A DNA stretch of 64,000 bases from a virus: positions 62,001 to 126,000 of the IMG/VR virus record IMGVR_UViG_3300037205_000062; one strand, 5' to 3'. The notes beneath the pieces are model-generated. The model searched no databases. It was not told the origin of the DNA and saw nothing but the letters and a program-made list of their open reading frames with translations. Numbering within the stretch: the first letter of the stretch is position 1; each line of letters begins with the position of its first letter. Below, one piece after another: positions 37,789 to 47,225 of the stretch. The translations under genes were made by a program, and so were the position numbers.

Positions 37789-38407
37789 AAATTTTTGGTC
37801 GAACATCTGAACCAGCTCCATTTTTATAAAAATTAGATAATTGTAAATTCTTTTTAATCCAATATATATCAAATTCTTTAGTTAAATGATTAAAGAAATT
37901 AAAATTTTCAAAAGTTTCTTTGGATTTTTCTATATAATTATTAGTCAGTCTAGTTTCTGGTGGAGGATAATGATTATCTTTTGATTTATAATTCCAAAAT
38001 ATTTTTGAATTTTCTAAATTTCCAAAAGAAAACCAATCGCATACTTGACGGTAATTCATATACATACCATAATGTATAAAAGATAAAGTTTTGTTATTTT
38101 TACTAATTATTTCTAATAATTTATCAATATTATCAAATACCATATCACTTCGTGTTTTAAAAATAAATTGCGTATTAGATTGTTTAATCCCATTAAAAGA
38201 AGAGGTACATTGTAAATTTATATTAGAAGTCCCAACGTTATTAGGTTTAGACGTAATAATTAATGGTATTTCTTTACTAATCTGATTTAAATTTTCATCT
38301 GGTTCGTTATCCCATGTTGACCAAACATATTGTTGATTACTAGAGAGATTTTTTAAAACTTCTTTATAATAATTTGTTGGTCCTTGAATAACTATTGTTG
38401 TATCCAT
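37781..38407 (-). CDS. WavE-like glycosyltransferase
   Basis: 208 residues starting TTIVIQGPT, with WSTWDNE, NLQCTSSFNGIKQSNTQFIF, KTRSDMVFDN (Arg-x-Asp donor-metal motif) and CDWFSFGN, the block order of WavE lipopolysaccharide-synthesis proteins. It ends with an eight-base overlap into the nucleotidyltransferase. A glycosyltransferase for surface glycan is expected. Confidence 0.7.
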   Translation of the reverse strand: MDTTIVIQGPTNYYKEVLKNLSSNQQYVWSTWDNEPDENLNQISKEIPLIITSKPNNVGTSNINLQCTSSFNGIKQSNTQFIFKTRSDMVFDNIDKLLEIISKNNKTLSFIHYGMYMNYRQVCDWFSFGNLENSKIFWNYKSKDNHYPPPETRLTNNYIEKSKETFENFNFFNHLTKEFDIYWIKKNLQLSNFYKNGAGSDVRPKIYE

Positions 38408-38408
38408 T

Positions 38409-39017
38409 TTATTTACCTAATAATAACTGACAACATGTTGGATGATAATAAATAGGTTTATATCCGCAAGCTAATAAAAAGGGTATACTATATTCGCTTT
38501 TACCTCCTTTAAATTCTGAATTTTTAATATCATCTAATAAAATTAATGAATTTTCATGTAAATTAAAAATGATATTTTGAATTTCTTTTAATTGATGTCT
38601 ACATGCTTCTTCTATTATATTTTTATTATAATCAGAAGTATCCATACTATCCAAATATAAAAAATCTACAGGTTTTTCAAAATTACGAAGATACGCTACG
38701 GAATCTTGCTCTATGTATTCTATATGATTAGAAAATTGTTTTGTAGAGTTTTTACAATCATTTATACTTTCAGAGTTAATATCAACTGTAATTAATTTTG
38801 AATTAGTTAATTCGCACCATTTTCCAAAAACTATTGTACTACCCCCTCCACCATTAATATCATTAATATTTTTACCCCTAGTTGTACCAGTTTCTAACAT
38901 TATAATAGGTTTATCTCCAAATCTTTTATAAATATTATCGAATAATTTAAGAAAGGATTCTGCTCTGCTTTGATATGGTAAATTTCTTATATAATTTTTA
39001 ATTTCATCTAATTTCAT
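38409..39017 (-). CDS. Class I SAM-dependent methyltransferase-like protein
   Basis: 202 residues: ETGTTRGKNINDINGGGGST (glycine-rich loop region), LITVDINSESINDC (acidic second strand) and VDFLYLDSMDTSDYN (motif IV). This is the pattern of Methyltransf_24-type sugar or small-molecule methyltransferases. One base separates it from each neighbour. Confidence 0.68.
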   Translation of the reverse strand: MKLDEIKNYIRNLPYQSRAESFLKLFDNIYKRFGDKPIIMLETGTTRGKNINDINGGGGSTIVFGKWCELTNSKLITVDINSESINDCKNSTKQFSNHIEYIEQDSVAYLRNFEKPVDFLYLDSMDTSDYNKNIIEEACRHQLKEIQNIIFNLHENSLILLDDIKNSEFKGGKSEYSIPFLLACGYKPIYYHPTCCQLLLGK

Positions 39018-39018
39018 A

Positions 39019-39681
39019 TTAAAGTTTAATTTTTGATGCTAAATAGTTACTATGGTGAAAATGTTCTACTGGATATTCAGCATATCTTAATACATCTTTT
39101 TCAACATTATATATATATCTCCCCTGTAACAAATCATACATATTTCCTAAAGTTTTACCAGCTAAAGGATACCTTTCTCCATATTCAAATTGTATAAATT
39201 CTATTTTATCTAAATAATCTTCTGAACTTTTAATTACTTCATATTCAAGACCTTCTACATCAATTTTAATAAAATCAATATTAGATATATTTCTTGAATC
39301 CATATACTTCTTAAGAGTAGTTAAAAATATAACGTCTTTTTGGTCTTTTCCATCGTGATTATAAATGGATTCTCCATTATAATAATAAGTAAAATATCCT
39401 TCTTTATCATTAATCCCAAAGAAATTTAAATGGATATTTGGATTATTAATTAAGTCATCGTTATTAATAAGTTCCTTAAAAGCAAATTTATTAGGTTCAA
39501 ATAGATGAACATCTTGGTCTTTGAAAATTTTACAAAAGTCAAAATCTTTTTGTGCTCCTACTGAAAAAATAGTTTTAACTCCAAATTTTTCTTGCATTAA
39601 TCTAGCTAGTTTATCTTCACCCTCTGACAATTCTTGAGCTACATGTAATCTAGGTCTTTGGTCGTAATAAATGATGTTCAT
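39019..39681 (-). CDS. FkbM-family methyltransferase
   Basis: 220 residues. IFSVGAQKDF, VHLFEPNKFAFKELI and NIDFIKIDVEGLEYEVI give the FkbM motif order; the C-terminus FIQFEYGERYPLAGKTLGNMY is also typical. Likely O-methylates a glycan sugar. Confidence 0.8.
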   Translation of the reverse strand: MNIIYYDQRPRLHVAQELSEGEDKLARLMQEKFGVKTIFSVGAQKDFDFCKIFKDQDVHLFEPNKFAFKELINNDDLINNPNIHLNFFGINDKEGYFTYYYNGESIYNHDGKDQKDVIFLTTLKKYMDSRNISNIDFIKIDVEGLEYEVIKSSEDYLDKIEFIQFEYGERYPLAGKTLGNMYDLLQGRYIYNVEKDVLRYAEYPVEHFHHSNYLASKIKL

Positions 39682-39714
39682 AATTAATATATTATACTTT
39701 ATTGTATATGTTTA

Positions 39715-40419
39715 CTATAAATAGTCTATTTTAATTAATGTATCTTGCGGTTCATTAGGAAAATCTAATCCATTTATAGGATACTTAATTTTCAACGGAG
39801 AATGTCCTACTGTGTAGGTTCTATTTAAAAAAGTTATTTCTGGAGTATCAGGGAATTCAAAGCCATTATAATCTAAAGAAAATCTTGAAGTATTACCATG
39901 GACATGAATAATATCAAATATTTTTCTTAATTCTTTCAAAATGCTTAAAAATTCATTTAATCGAGTATTAATATTATGAAATTCTACAATCATACATCTT
40001 AATTCTAAAAGTTGAATTTGTTTACTATGATAAAAAAAATCATACTCCGCTCCCTCTGCATCAATTTTAAGAATAGTGTTTGATAAAAGTTTATTATCTT
40101 TGTTCTGTTTTATATGATTAAAAAAAGTATTTGTACAACGCCCTTGCTGACCAGATAATCCTTCTTGATGAAATTGAAAAGTATTTATTTGATTAGATAA
40201 TTGAATAGTATGGTCATAACCATGTATTTTAACATGTGGATTTAATCTCTTTAAATGTCGTTCAAAAGAAATTTCATTATCTATTCCATAACTATAACAT
40301 CTTTTACATTGATTAATAGTTTCTAGGTTAATGATATAACCACCATCACGCTTATGTCCTACGCGTATTAATTTATCTTTAGTTTTTACGGGTTGTGTTA
40401 GATTTTGTAAGATATTCAT
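39715..40419 (-). CDS. FkbM-like methyltransferase
   Basis: 234 residues. LIRVGHKRDGGYIIN at the N-terminus, CYSYGIDNEISFE, KIHGYDHTIQ and LSNTILKIDAEGAEYDFF form a diverged FkbM/Methyltransf_21-type fold. It ends TAG immediately followed by TAA, one of only two TAG-terminated genes seen in this window. Confidence 0.65.
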   Translation of the reverse strand: MNILQNLTQPVKTKDKLIRVGHKRDGGYIINLETINQCKRCYSYGIDNEISFERHLKRLNPHVKIHGYDHTIQLSNQINTFQFHQEGLSGQQGRCTNTFFNHIKQNKDNKLLSNTILKIDAEGAEYDFFYHSKQIQLLELRCMIVEFHNINTRLNEFLSILKELRKIFDIIHVHGNTSRFSLDYNGFEFPDTPEITFLNRTYTVGHSPLKIKYPINGLDFPNEPQDTLIKIDYL

Positions 40420-40422
40420 AAT

Positions 40423-41232
40423 TTAAATATTATCCAAACTATTAATAAAAAACTGAGGATATTTTTCTTTAGTAATACTGGTAGGTAAATATGGGTTAGT
40501 GATAAAAGTTACAGGATGGTCGGTATTATGGCGTATATTAAATTGCCCTTCTTTTAGACGTTTTTTTAATACTTCCCTTAAAACTTCTTCATTAGGAATT
40601 TCGGATTTATTTAACGTTTCTCCTGCATTTAAAAACTTATGTCTAATAGATTCTACACCACCCATGTAACTTAAATGCCAACCACCCATAGTTAATCTAG
40701 GTAATTGGTCTTTCCTAGTTCTAAAAAATTGTGGATTAAATTGATTTAATGTACTTTTTTTTACAGCTATTGTACCAGGAAAAGTATGAAATAATGAAAC
40801 TATATTCATCCAATAAACATGGTGAACGTGTGAAAAAGCTAAAGCATTTCCATGTTTAAAATGATTACTTAATAAGTACTCAAACCATTGATGGTGAGGA
40901 ATTTCATCCAAATCAGAAATTAATACAATATCATTTTCATATACATTATTTAATCCCTTAACTATAGAATTGCGTAAGTAATTATCAATAGTAAAAACGT
41001 CACCATTTAAAGGGGGACAATCCGTTACAACTACATGAATTATTTTATCAAGATAAGTAGAAAAACGATTTTTATTATCACTAAAATATAGTGGTTTTGG
41101 AACTGAACAATGATTGATTGTAGATTCTACAATAACGAACTTGTCGATATACGGAGAAAGGTATTCTAATCTAGCTTCTAATAAATCTAATTCATTAAAA
41201 AATTGAATACAATCGTAAATTTTAGGTTTCAT
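40423..41232 (-). CDS. Family 17 glycosyltransferase
   Basis: 269 residues with the GT17 signature: IYDCIQFFNELDLLEARLEY, KFVIVESTINHCSVPKPLYF and NDIVLISDLDEIPHH. GT17 enzymes add GlcNAc to mannose in eukaryotes; bacterial and phage members add sugars to surface glycans. It overlaps the next upstream gene by 11 bases. Confidence 0.85.
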   Translation of the reverse strand: MKPKIYDCIQFFNELDLLEARLEYLSPYIDKFVIVESTINHCSVPKPLYFSDNKNRFSTYLDKIIHVVVTDCPPLNGDVFTIDNYLRNSIVKGLNNVYENDIVLISDLDEIPHHQWFEYLLSNHFKHGNALAFSHVHHVYWMNIVSLFHTFPGTIAVKKSTLNQFNPQFFRTRKDQLPRLTMGGWHLSYMGGVESIRHKFLNAGETLNKSEIPNEEVLREVLKKRLKEGQFNIRHNTDHPVTFITNPYLPTSITKEKYPQFFINSLDNI

Positions 41233-41650
41233 AAATATTTTTCCTTATAATATCGTTATATATATAATCTATCGCTTCTTGAAAAGAAAAACATATATAA
41301 TAACAATGGTTATACAGCCATATATCAATATCCAAACTTCGAGGTACAACCATAATAACCTTCTTATTATTAAATGAACCATAAGCGGCTACCATAGCTG
41401 ACCTACAAGACCATTTAGAAAAATTAATTAAAATATAATCAGATGCTAAAATATCTTGTTTATCTTTATTAACGACTTCATTATATTTAGAATTTGATTT
41501 AATAATTGAATATTGTGAAGGTAATGAATCAAGTATGCTGGTTTTTAGATGTTTCTTTACCCATTCTCTCCAATCAATAGGATATGTATTTACACAACTT
41601 TTCTTAGGACCGAAAAGATAGGTTTTTATGGTAATTTTATTTTTTTTCAC
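41222..41650 (-). CDS. Nucleoside 2-deoxyribosyltransferase-like protein
   Basis: 142 residues. KTYLFGPKKSC with a Trp-containing helix (DWREWVKKHL), then DYILINFSKWSCRSAMVAAYGSF and KVIMVVP follow the pattern of the Nuc_deoxyrib_tr fold, similar to the protein at 53408. The catalytic Glu is not obvious. Function in the glycan cassette is unclear. Confidence 0.45.
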   Translation of the reverse strand: MKKNKITIKTYLFGPKKSCVNTYPIDWREWVKKHLKTSILDSLPSQYSIIKSNSKYNEVVNKDKQDILASDYILINFSKWSCRSAMVAAYGSFNNKKVIMVVPRSLDIDIWLYNHCYYICFSFQEAIDYIYNDIIRKNIYET

Positions 41651-41655
41651 TATAT

Positions 41656-42606
41656 TTATAATAGTATAGATTTAGGTAAAACTGTATAATTTCTTCTAAT
41701 AGCCTGATTATCAAAATGGGTTAATTGTGGTACTAAAATATAAGCTTTATTAGATAATACCTTTTTAACAAAATTAGCCATATATATACAATCATAATTT
41801 AAAGGAAAGCATGTTTCAGGAAATGGCATCCATCTTAATTGATGACTTGGAAAAGGTTGGAATGGCGCTGATACTTGGCGACTTAAACAAAGGGTAGGGA
41901 TTCCATAGGAATATCCAATCACACGTAACCCACTATCTATTGAAAACATTAATTTTGCGGCTGAAATAGCCAAACAAGCCTCTTTTAATCCAACTGCTAA
42001 AATTTCAACGTTTGGATAATTTTCAAATTTAGAATAAATATTTCTTATATCATTTGTACAAATAAGTTTACATTTTATAAATTTGCTAACTTCTTCTACT
42101 ATACGTTCTATATACCAACGTTCTAAACCGTGGTCATTTTTTGTATTAGACATAAGATGAAATGCCACATATTCCTCTTTTGTATCTAATTTTTGTAAAT
42201 CTGGCTTGGGAAAAAATCTATAATATCTTAACCAATCAAAATCATAATCTACCCATTTTAAAGAGTCTATATGACCATCATACCAAATATCATGAGATTC
42301 AATTTTTGCGCGCCATTCATCTGGAACATTTTCATAAACACCCATACTCTTTTCTTCTCCAAATTGAGAAGAAATATAACATTCTTTATATTTTTTATGA
42401 GGTATAACAATAACTTCTTTATAAAAAGAAGGATATAAAATTTCAATTAATTCTTTTTGAAAAGTTTTCCCTTCGCTATCGACATAAAGATAAATGTCAT
42501 AATCTGGATATTTTTCTTTAATAGCTGGTATAAAACGATTAAATAATAAAATATCACCCGCCCCACCTTCAGCTCTAATTCCTATAGTTTTATTTATACT
42601 TTCCAT
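41656..42606 (-). CDS. GT9-like (heptosyltransferase-type) glycosyltransferase
   Basis: 316 residues. GIRAEGGAGDILLFNRFIPA at the start and AAKLMFSIDSGLRVIGYSYG with PTLCLSR near the donor site form the two lobes of a GT9-type GT-B enzyme. Four bases separate it from the upstream methyltransferase. It should transfer a sugar to a surface glycan. Confidence 0.7.
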   Translation of the reverse strand: MESINKTIGIRAEGGAGDILLFNRFIPAIKEKYPDYDIYLYVDSEGKTFQKELIEILYPSFYKEVIVIPHKKYKECYISSQFGEEKSMGVYENVPDEWRAKIESHDIWYDGHIDSLKWVDYDFDWLRYYRFFPKPDLQKLDTKEEYVAFHLMSNTKNDHGLERWYIERIVEEVSKFIKCKLICTNDIRNIYSKFENYPNVEILAVGLKEACLAISAAKLMFSIDSGLRVIGYSYGIPTLCLSRQVSAPFQPFPSHQLRWMPFPETCFPLNYDCIYMANFVKKVLSNKAYILVPQLTHFDNQAIRRNYTVLPKSILL

Positions 42607-42609
42607 TTT

Positions 42610-43851
42610 TTATATAATTTCTACAATAGGTAATGGGAAAATAAACTTAGTTCCATTTTTTATTGTTTCCTTTTCTCTTTCTAATATTTCTTTTTTAAAA
42701 TGATATGGACCAACTAAATAATAGTCTGGTTTCATTTTTCTGCTTTCTTCTTCTGAGATTAGTTTAATACCACTAATAGTTTTAGCACCAAATTTTTCTG
42801 GACTTCTTTCTGCTGCATATTCAATTAGTTCTGGTCCTATTTTACAATAACCTAAAATAGTATTAAGTTTAGTAGACGAACCATAAATATGAATTGTTTT
42901 TCCTGATTTTTTAATGTTATTTATTAATGATACTAGAGTAAATTTTTGCTCTAATACTGACATTCTAAATTTCTTATAGGTATCTTCATCATCTAGCGAC
43001 GCACAAAATTCTTCCATTCTTATATTTGATAAGTTTTTCTCAAATTCATTATTGTTATAATCAAAACACGATTTATGAGATACAAATACCATTAAACTAC
43101 CACCATTTGTATCAGTCTTTTGGGCATTAAAAATTTTTAACCCAATAGAATTTAACATTATCTCTAATGGGGCTAAATGATAATGAATAATATGTTCATT
43201 TACTATACTATCATACGCCAAATTATTTAACATAGAAGGCCAATATGCCACTTCAAATATCCATATTCCTTTATCTGTTAATATCTTTTTTATTTCTTCC
43301 GCAAATTTTGTTGGATTTTCAACATCATAATAGCACGCAATAGATGTAATAATATCAAACTGTTTTCCACATAATTTATTAGTTGGAAACAAATCATTTA
43401 TTACAATTATATCTTCATCTGTTTGTTTTGCTGATATGTCAGACGGATCAACTCCATATTTAATAAAGTTTTTTGGATAATTTCTTAATAATGTATTGTC
43501 GTTAGAAGCTATATCTAATACTGATCCAAGTTCTAATTGAGTTAACTTTAACGCATTATTTACAATAGATTTAAGATGTTCTCTCATTGTAAAACTTATA
43601 CCAGATTGATACCAATAATTTGTATAAAGAATTCTTGGCGGAATAGTATGTTTCGTTTGGATTAATCCACACGCATCTTCATATTTAGATGTATCGCATC
43701 TAACTACTAAATTTGGAGTTTTTCTGAGTGGTGGATTTGGAATTCCATCCTTTATAAAGGAACCTTGAAAATACTGTTCTCCTAAATCAATTACATCAGT
43801 TAAATTAGGATTTCCACAAATTCTACATGTTTGTTTATATTTTATATTCAC
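42610..43851 (-). CDS. Three-domain sugar C-methyltransferase
   Basis: 413 residues. N-terminal zinc ribbon (CRICGNPNL with a second CGL pair), central SAM-binding domain (LDIASNDNTLLRNYP, YGVDPSD) with NEHIIHYHL containing the expected catalytic residues, and a C-terminal domain ending in IYGSSTKLNTIL and YYLVGPYHF. This is the architecture of NovU/TylC3-type enzymes that put a C-branch methyl on NDP-keto sugars, consistent with the dehydratase and nucleotidyltransferase in the cassette. Confidence 0.82.
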   Translation of the reverse strand: MNIKYKQTCRICGNPNLTDVIDLGEQYFQGSFIKDGIPNPPLRKTPNLVVRCDTSKYEDACGLIQTKHTIPPRILYTNYWYQSGISFTMREHLKSIVNNALKLTQLELGSVLDIASNDNTLLRNYPKNFIKYGVDPSDISAKQTDEDIIVINDLFPTNKLCGKQFDIITSIACYYDVENPTKFAEEIKKILTDKGIWIFEVAYWPSMLNNLAYDSIVNEHIIHYHLAPLEIMLNSIGLKIFNAQKTDTNGGSLMVFVSHKSCFDYNNNEFEKNLSNIRMEEFCASLDDEDTYKKFRMSVLEQKFTLVSLINNIKKSGKTIHIYGSSTKLNTILGYCKIGPELIEYAAERSPEKFGAKTISGIKLISEEESRKMKPDYYLVGPYHFKKEILEREKETIKNGTKFIFPLPIVEII

Positions 43852-44186
43852 GTCTTAAATTCGGAAATTGAATTATGAAAGAATTTTTTTTGTAAAACTT
43901 GTTTAGCCCTATATCTTAATATATTATAATTATCTAATTCCTTCGCTGTAATTAAATTAAATTTAGCTTTATCCACTCCATTAAAAATTAATAAATTAGT
44001 TTCTTTTAAAGAAAGATATTCTTGAGATTTTAAAATAGAAGAAAATTTTACGTGCCCAATTTGTTTAGACAAGAACAGGTAACATTCTTTATAATGTTTT
44101 TCCTGTTCCTGAAACTTATCTTTTTTAATTTCTAATATAGATAAATAATCAAAAGCATATGATTCACTAACTAATAGATTAATCAT
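43848..44186 (-). CDS. Unknown protein in glycan cassette
   Basis: 112 residues, helix-rich and charged (EIKKDKFQEQEKHYKECYLF). No recognised family. Overlaps the C-methyltransferase gene by four bases (ATGA), so translation is coupled. Confidence 0.55.
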   Translation of the reverse strand: MINLLVSESYAFDYLSILEIKKDKFQEQEKHYKECYLFLSKQIGHVKFSSILKSQEYLSLKETNLLIFNGVDKAKFNLITAKELDNYNILRYRAKQVLQKKFFHNSISEFKT

Positions 44187-44198
44187 ATATTTTAATAA

Positions 44199-44381
44199 TT
44201 ACTTATTAAATATAAATTTTACCTGTTCGGACTTGAAATCAATAAACTTTTGAGTTTTCTCGGACCAAACAATCACCTTAATATCTTCTGTTTTTGCGGC
44301 GATTCCTTGTTTTTGAAACAGTTCTGCAACAGTTCCCAAAACTTCAGAAGCATCCAATTCAGCATTTATTTGTATTTTCAT
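44199..44381 (-). CDS. Small unknown protein
   Basis: 60 residues with no recognised domain. A consensus promoter with -10 ending six bases before the ATG supports it as a real gene and as the first gene of the downstream run. Confidence 0.6.
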   Translation of the reverse strand: MKIQINAELDASEVLGTVAELFQKQGIAAKTEDIKVIVWSEKTQKFIDFKSEQVKFIFNK

Positions 44382-44387
44382 AATAGT

Positions 44388-44416
44388 ATTATATATTAGT
44401 TTTATTTATATGTCAA
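44388..44416 (-). promoter_or_regulatory. Consensus promoter inside the glycan cassette
   Basis: Minus strand TTGACA (44411-44416), 17 bases, TATAAT (44388-44393), a perfect match in both boxes. The predicted +1 falls on the ATG at 44381. Confidence 0.8.
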
Positions 44417-44418
44417 TA

Positions 44419-44775
44419 TTAAATTTCTATTACTTCACCACTAGTTTTAGATGGATGAAGTTTCTTTGTCTTTTTCTCGTAGTCGTCAATTACTTTTTGT
44501 TTTACTGGGTCTTGGCCAGATACTTTTGCCCTTTTATCGCTTAATTCAGAACTTATATCCCACATGTCGCCTATAGAATAGTTTTTATTTTTAGTGTGAT
44601 TGACAAAATCATTAGCGGAATTAGGATTAATTTTAGTATCTATAGAAGCTGTAGGTTTAGTAAAAATACGAAGCCATTTTGTTCCATTTTCGGAATATTC
44701 ATGAAGATCATTCATACCTTGAAATATTTCTTTAATTTCTTCTGTTTTTGGATGCTGGAAAAGATAAAGTGGCAT
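44419..44775 (-). CDS. Small phage protein (FmdB-like start, no Cys)
   Basis: 118 residues beginning MPLYLFQHPKTEEIKEIFQG, a start seen in small phage proteins related to FmdB but lacking its zinc Cys pairs. The rest is charged with a Lys-rich end. Function unknown. Confidence 0.6.
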   Translation of the reverse strand: MPLYLFQHPKTEEIKEIFQGMNDLHEYSENGTKWLRIFTKPTASIDTKINPNSANDFVNHTKNKNYSIGDMWDISSELSDKRAKVSGQDPVKQKVIDDYEKKTKKLHPSKTSGEVIEI

Positions 44776-44779
44776 AATG

Positions 44780-45016
44780 TTATTTCGGATAAGAATTAGT
44801 GAGTTTATATTTTTCTTTTTGTCTTTCTAATTCTTTAGTAAAATCATCATGATTATCTGGGTGTTTTTGTTTGGCGAAAACTGCCGCTAATTGTCTTTGT
44901 AATTTCCACATAATTTGCTCTTCTGTTCCATCAATAAGAAAATGACCAATATCAACTGGATTTTTTCTAATATCAAAATCATCTTCGCATAAAAAAAGAC
45001 AAGTAGTTAATTTCAT
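44780..45016 (-). CDS. Small unknown protein
   Basis: 78 residues, including LFLCEDDFDIRKNPVDIGHF and a Lys-rich C-terminus. No family recognised. Four-base overlap with the upstream FkbM gene supports expression. Confidence 0.55.
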   Translation of the reverse strand: MKLTTCLFLCEDDFDIRKNPVDIGHFLIDGTEEQIMWKLQRQLAAVFAKQKHPDNHDDFTKELERQKEKYKLTNSYPK

Positions 45017-45699
45017 ATATTATAATATTTTTCTATTTCACTTTTACTAAAAATAAAGAAAATTTTATTATCTTCTTCTTGAACTGATATAATATGAGAA
45101 TTAATGAATCCTTTATTTAACATTTCAGATTTGAAAGTGGGGATATGTTCTGGTTCAAGAACCGTTTCGCCGCAAATGCTTTGTACTTTACTTAGGTTAG
45201 CTTCTTTTAGGATGTCTCTTTCTTGGTATCCTATATTAATTTTTAATATATCAATACTAGTTTCTTTACCGCAATATACGTCTAAAATTTTTGAAAGAGT
45301 ATCACTTGGGCAAAAATATCCAAGTGTTTCGTTGGATGGGGCAACTGGTTGAAGATTTGAATAATTAATAAATGATTTTTCTGATTTTGGATGTCCTATT
45401 TTTAATCCAGAATTATCTTTAGAAATAGATATAAGGTGAGGAATAGCAAATGGATTTTCAGATAAATTTTTTATTAACATCTTAAAATTATCTAAATATG
45501 GTTCAAAAGAATAAACTCTTTTTGCGCCCAAAGCTAATGAAGTAATAGTAAAATAACCACAATGCGCCCCAATATCTACGACTATAGGACGTTCTTCTTC
45601 CTTTTTAAATCCTCTAACACGATACGAATTAGTATTAAATATCTTATCTAACCAATATTGATCGTCTGAAAAACTACGAATATGTATTACGGGAGTCAT
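45013..45699 (-). CDS. FkbM-family methyltransferase
   Basis: 228 residues: PIVVDIGAHCGYFTITSLAL (motif I), RVYSFEPYLDNFKMLIKNL (motif II) and IDILKINIGYQERDIL, where the usual DVEG is changed to NIGY. The change near the catalytic-loop motif may alter activity. Probable sugar O-methyltransferase. Confidence 0.72.
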   Translation of the reverse strand: MTPVIHIRSFSDDQYWLDKIFNTNSYRVRGFKKEEERPIVVDIGAHCGYFTITSLALGAKRVYSFEPYLDNFKMLIKNLSENPFAIPHLISISKDNSGLKIGHPKSEKSFINYSNLQPVAPSNETLGYFCPSDTLSKILDVYCGKETSIDILKINIGYQERDILKEANLSKVQSICGETVLEPEHIPTFKSEMLNKGFINSHIISVQEEDNKIFFIFSKSEIEKYYNI

Positions 45700-45710
45700 A
45701 AATAAATATA

Positions 45711-46811
45711 TTATCTAATAGAGGTTTCGATTATTCTATTAACAAAATCTTCTTTATTAAATTTAGTTTGAAGTTCTAATCCAAATTTATTAACTCGATC
45801 TTTTTCTACTCTAGTAATTGCTTTACGGCAAGCAAATATAAACTCTTCTTCATTCCAGTCAAAAATATTACCTTGATTAAACATATCACCTTTACGGAAA
45901 AATATGTTATCAACAGAATCTATTTTCCCACTAGGATTAATTAGAACAGAGTTATTACTATTAGCCCAACCTTTATAAGCATGAGCATCTAAAATAACAG
46001 CATGTTTTCCAATAGCTACTGATTGGAATTCTGGAAGTCCCCACCCCTCACCTCCAGAAACTCCCAAAACAATATCTCCACTATTAAGAAAATCATTATA
46101 AATATAATTTTCTTTAAAATTAGGAAAGAAGTTTACATTAAATGGTTTATCCCCTCCTAAAATTTGTTTAATAAATTCGTGATTTTGTTCGGGAGACAAA
46201 AAATGATTAAAAATAGCGCATTGTAAATGATAACGTCTATCGTTGCCAAAGGCTTTAATCCAAGATTGAATTACTTTTGCGTGATGCTTTCTTTTTTCTA
46301 ATTTTCCGCAAAGATTAAATACAATTCTACCATCTTGATGATATTGTTTATTTAATTTTGTAAAATTATAAGAGTCAAAAGCAAGAGGAACATAACTACA
46401 ATTAACTCCAAATAATTTAAAGACAGTACAAGCGTATTCACTACTAAGAATTAAATTATTATTTTTAGCTATATTAAGTTCAATTTTAGTTGGACTATCT
46501 AGTTCATAAAAACTTAATAATGATTGTTTATAACCATAAGATTCAAGACTTTGATTAAGATGCCATAATTTGAACACTGGAATATCTTTAGTATAGTTTT
46601 CTAATGTTTTAACTAATTTTGATTGAAGCCAAGCTTTAAAATCTTCTTCTATTTTTTGAGAAGAAAGGTCTATATTAGCAATAGCAAAAAGATATAAATC
46701 AATGTCACTTGTTCCATTCTTTTCTCTTTCAAAGAGAGTTTTTAAAATAAGAGTGGATACTTGGCCTAGTGAAACGCTATTAATTGGAAGATGTAAGGCT
46801 AATTTATTCAT
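45711..46811 (-). CDS. GT4-type glycosyltransferase
   Basis: About 366 residues from the ATG at 46811 (MNKLALHLPINSVSLGQVS). FNLCGKLEKRKHHAKVIQSW and the donor-site segment GVSGGEGWGLPEFQSVAIG are classic GT-B group 1 motifs. A start ten residues earlier is possible. It begins the glycan cassette on the minus strand. Confidence 0.78.
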   Translation of the reverse strand: MNKLALHLPINSVSLGQVSTLILKTLFEREKNGTSDIDLYLFAIANIDLSSQKIEEDFKAWLQSKLVKTLENYTKDIPVFKLWHLNQSLESYGYKQSLLSFYELDSPTKIELNIAKNNNLILSSEYACTVFKLFGVNCSYVPLAFDSYNFTKLNKQYHQDGRIVFNLCGKLEKRKHHAKVIQSWIKAFGNDRRYHLQCAIFNHFLSPEQNHEFIKQILGGDKPFNVNFFPNFKENYIYNDFLNSGDIVLGVSGGEGWGLPEFQSVAIGKHAVILDAHAYKGWANSNNSVLINPSGKIDSVDNIFFRKGDMFNQGNIFDWNEEEFIFACRKAITRVEKDRVNKFGLELQTKFNKEDFVNRIIETSIR

Positions 46812-46871
46812 TATTATGACTGTAAATAAAGAATATTCCATCTTTACTTACAGTTTTGACTATTCTAAATA

Positions 46872-47180
46872 TCAGAATACTTCACTATTATCTGTTTGTT
46901 CGGTAGGAACAACCTTAGTTTTAGTTTCTACTGATTGAGTAACTACTTGTTTAGTAGCTTCCCTTGATTCAGCGAAATAAACATTAATATCTGGCTGGGA
47001 ATCAGTTTTCTTATCCTTATTAGAAAAGGCGATAATGTCAACCTGTTGACCAGCTTTTACATCAAATGGGAATTTTAATCCACCCTTTAAGTAAGCATCA
47101 CCCTTTTGTGACTTGTTTTTCCATAGACCACCGAGACGGTTAGTTTTCCAATCGGTTTTAGTATTTGTATTTGTAGGCAT
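46872..47180 (-). CDS. Small phage protein of unknown function
   Basis: 102 residues starting MPTNTNTKTDWKTNRLGGLW, with KSQKGDAYLKGGL and IIAFSNKDKKTDSQPDINVY. This resembles the small DUF736-like phage and plasmid proteins, whose function is unknown. A phage-type promoter precedes it. Confidence 0.6.
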   Translation of the reverse strand: MPTNTNTKTDWKTNRLGGLWKNKSQKGDAYLKGGLKFPFDVKAGQQVDIIAFSNKDKKTDSQPDINVYFAESREATKQVVTQSVETKTKVVPTEQTDNSEVF

Positions 47181-47196
47181 AATTTGTTATATTATA

Positions 47197-47225
47197 ATAG
47201 ACCTTAAATTTAAGTATTTATTCAA
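47197..47225 (-). promoter_or_regulatory. Phage-type promoter (TTGAAT-17-GTCTAT)
   Basis: Minus strand TTGAAT (47220-47225), 17 bases, GTCTATTATAATA (GTCTAT at 47197-47202), reading into the gene at 47180. The -35 overlaps the end of the sigma-like gene. Confidence 0.58.
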
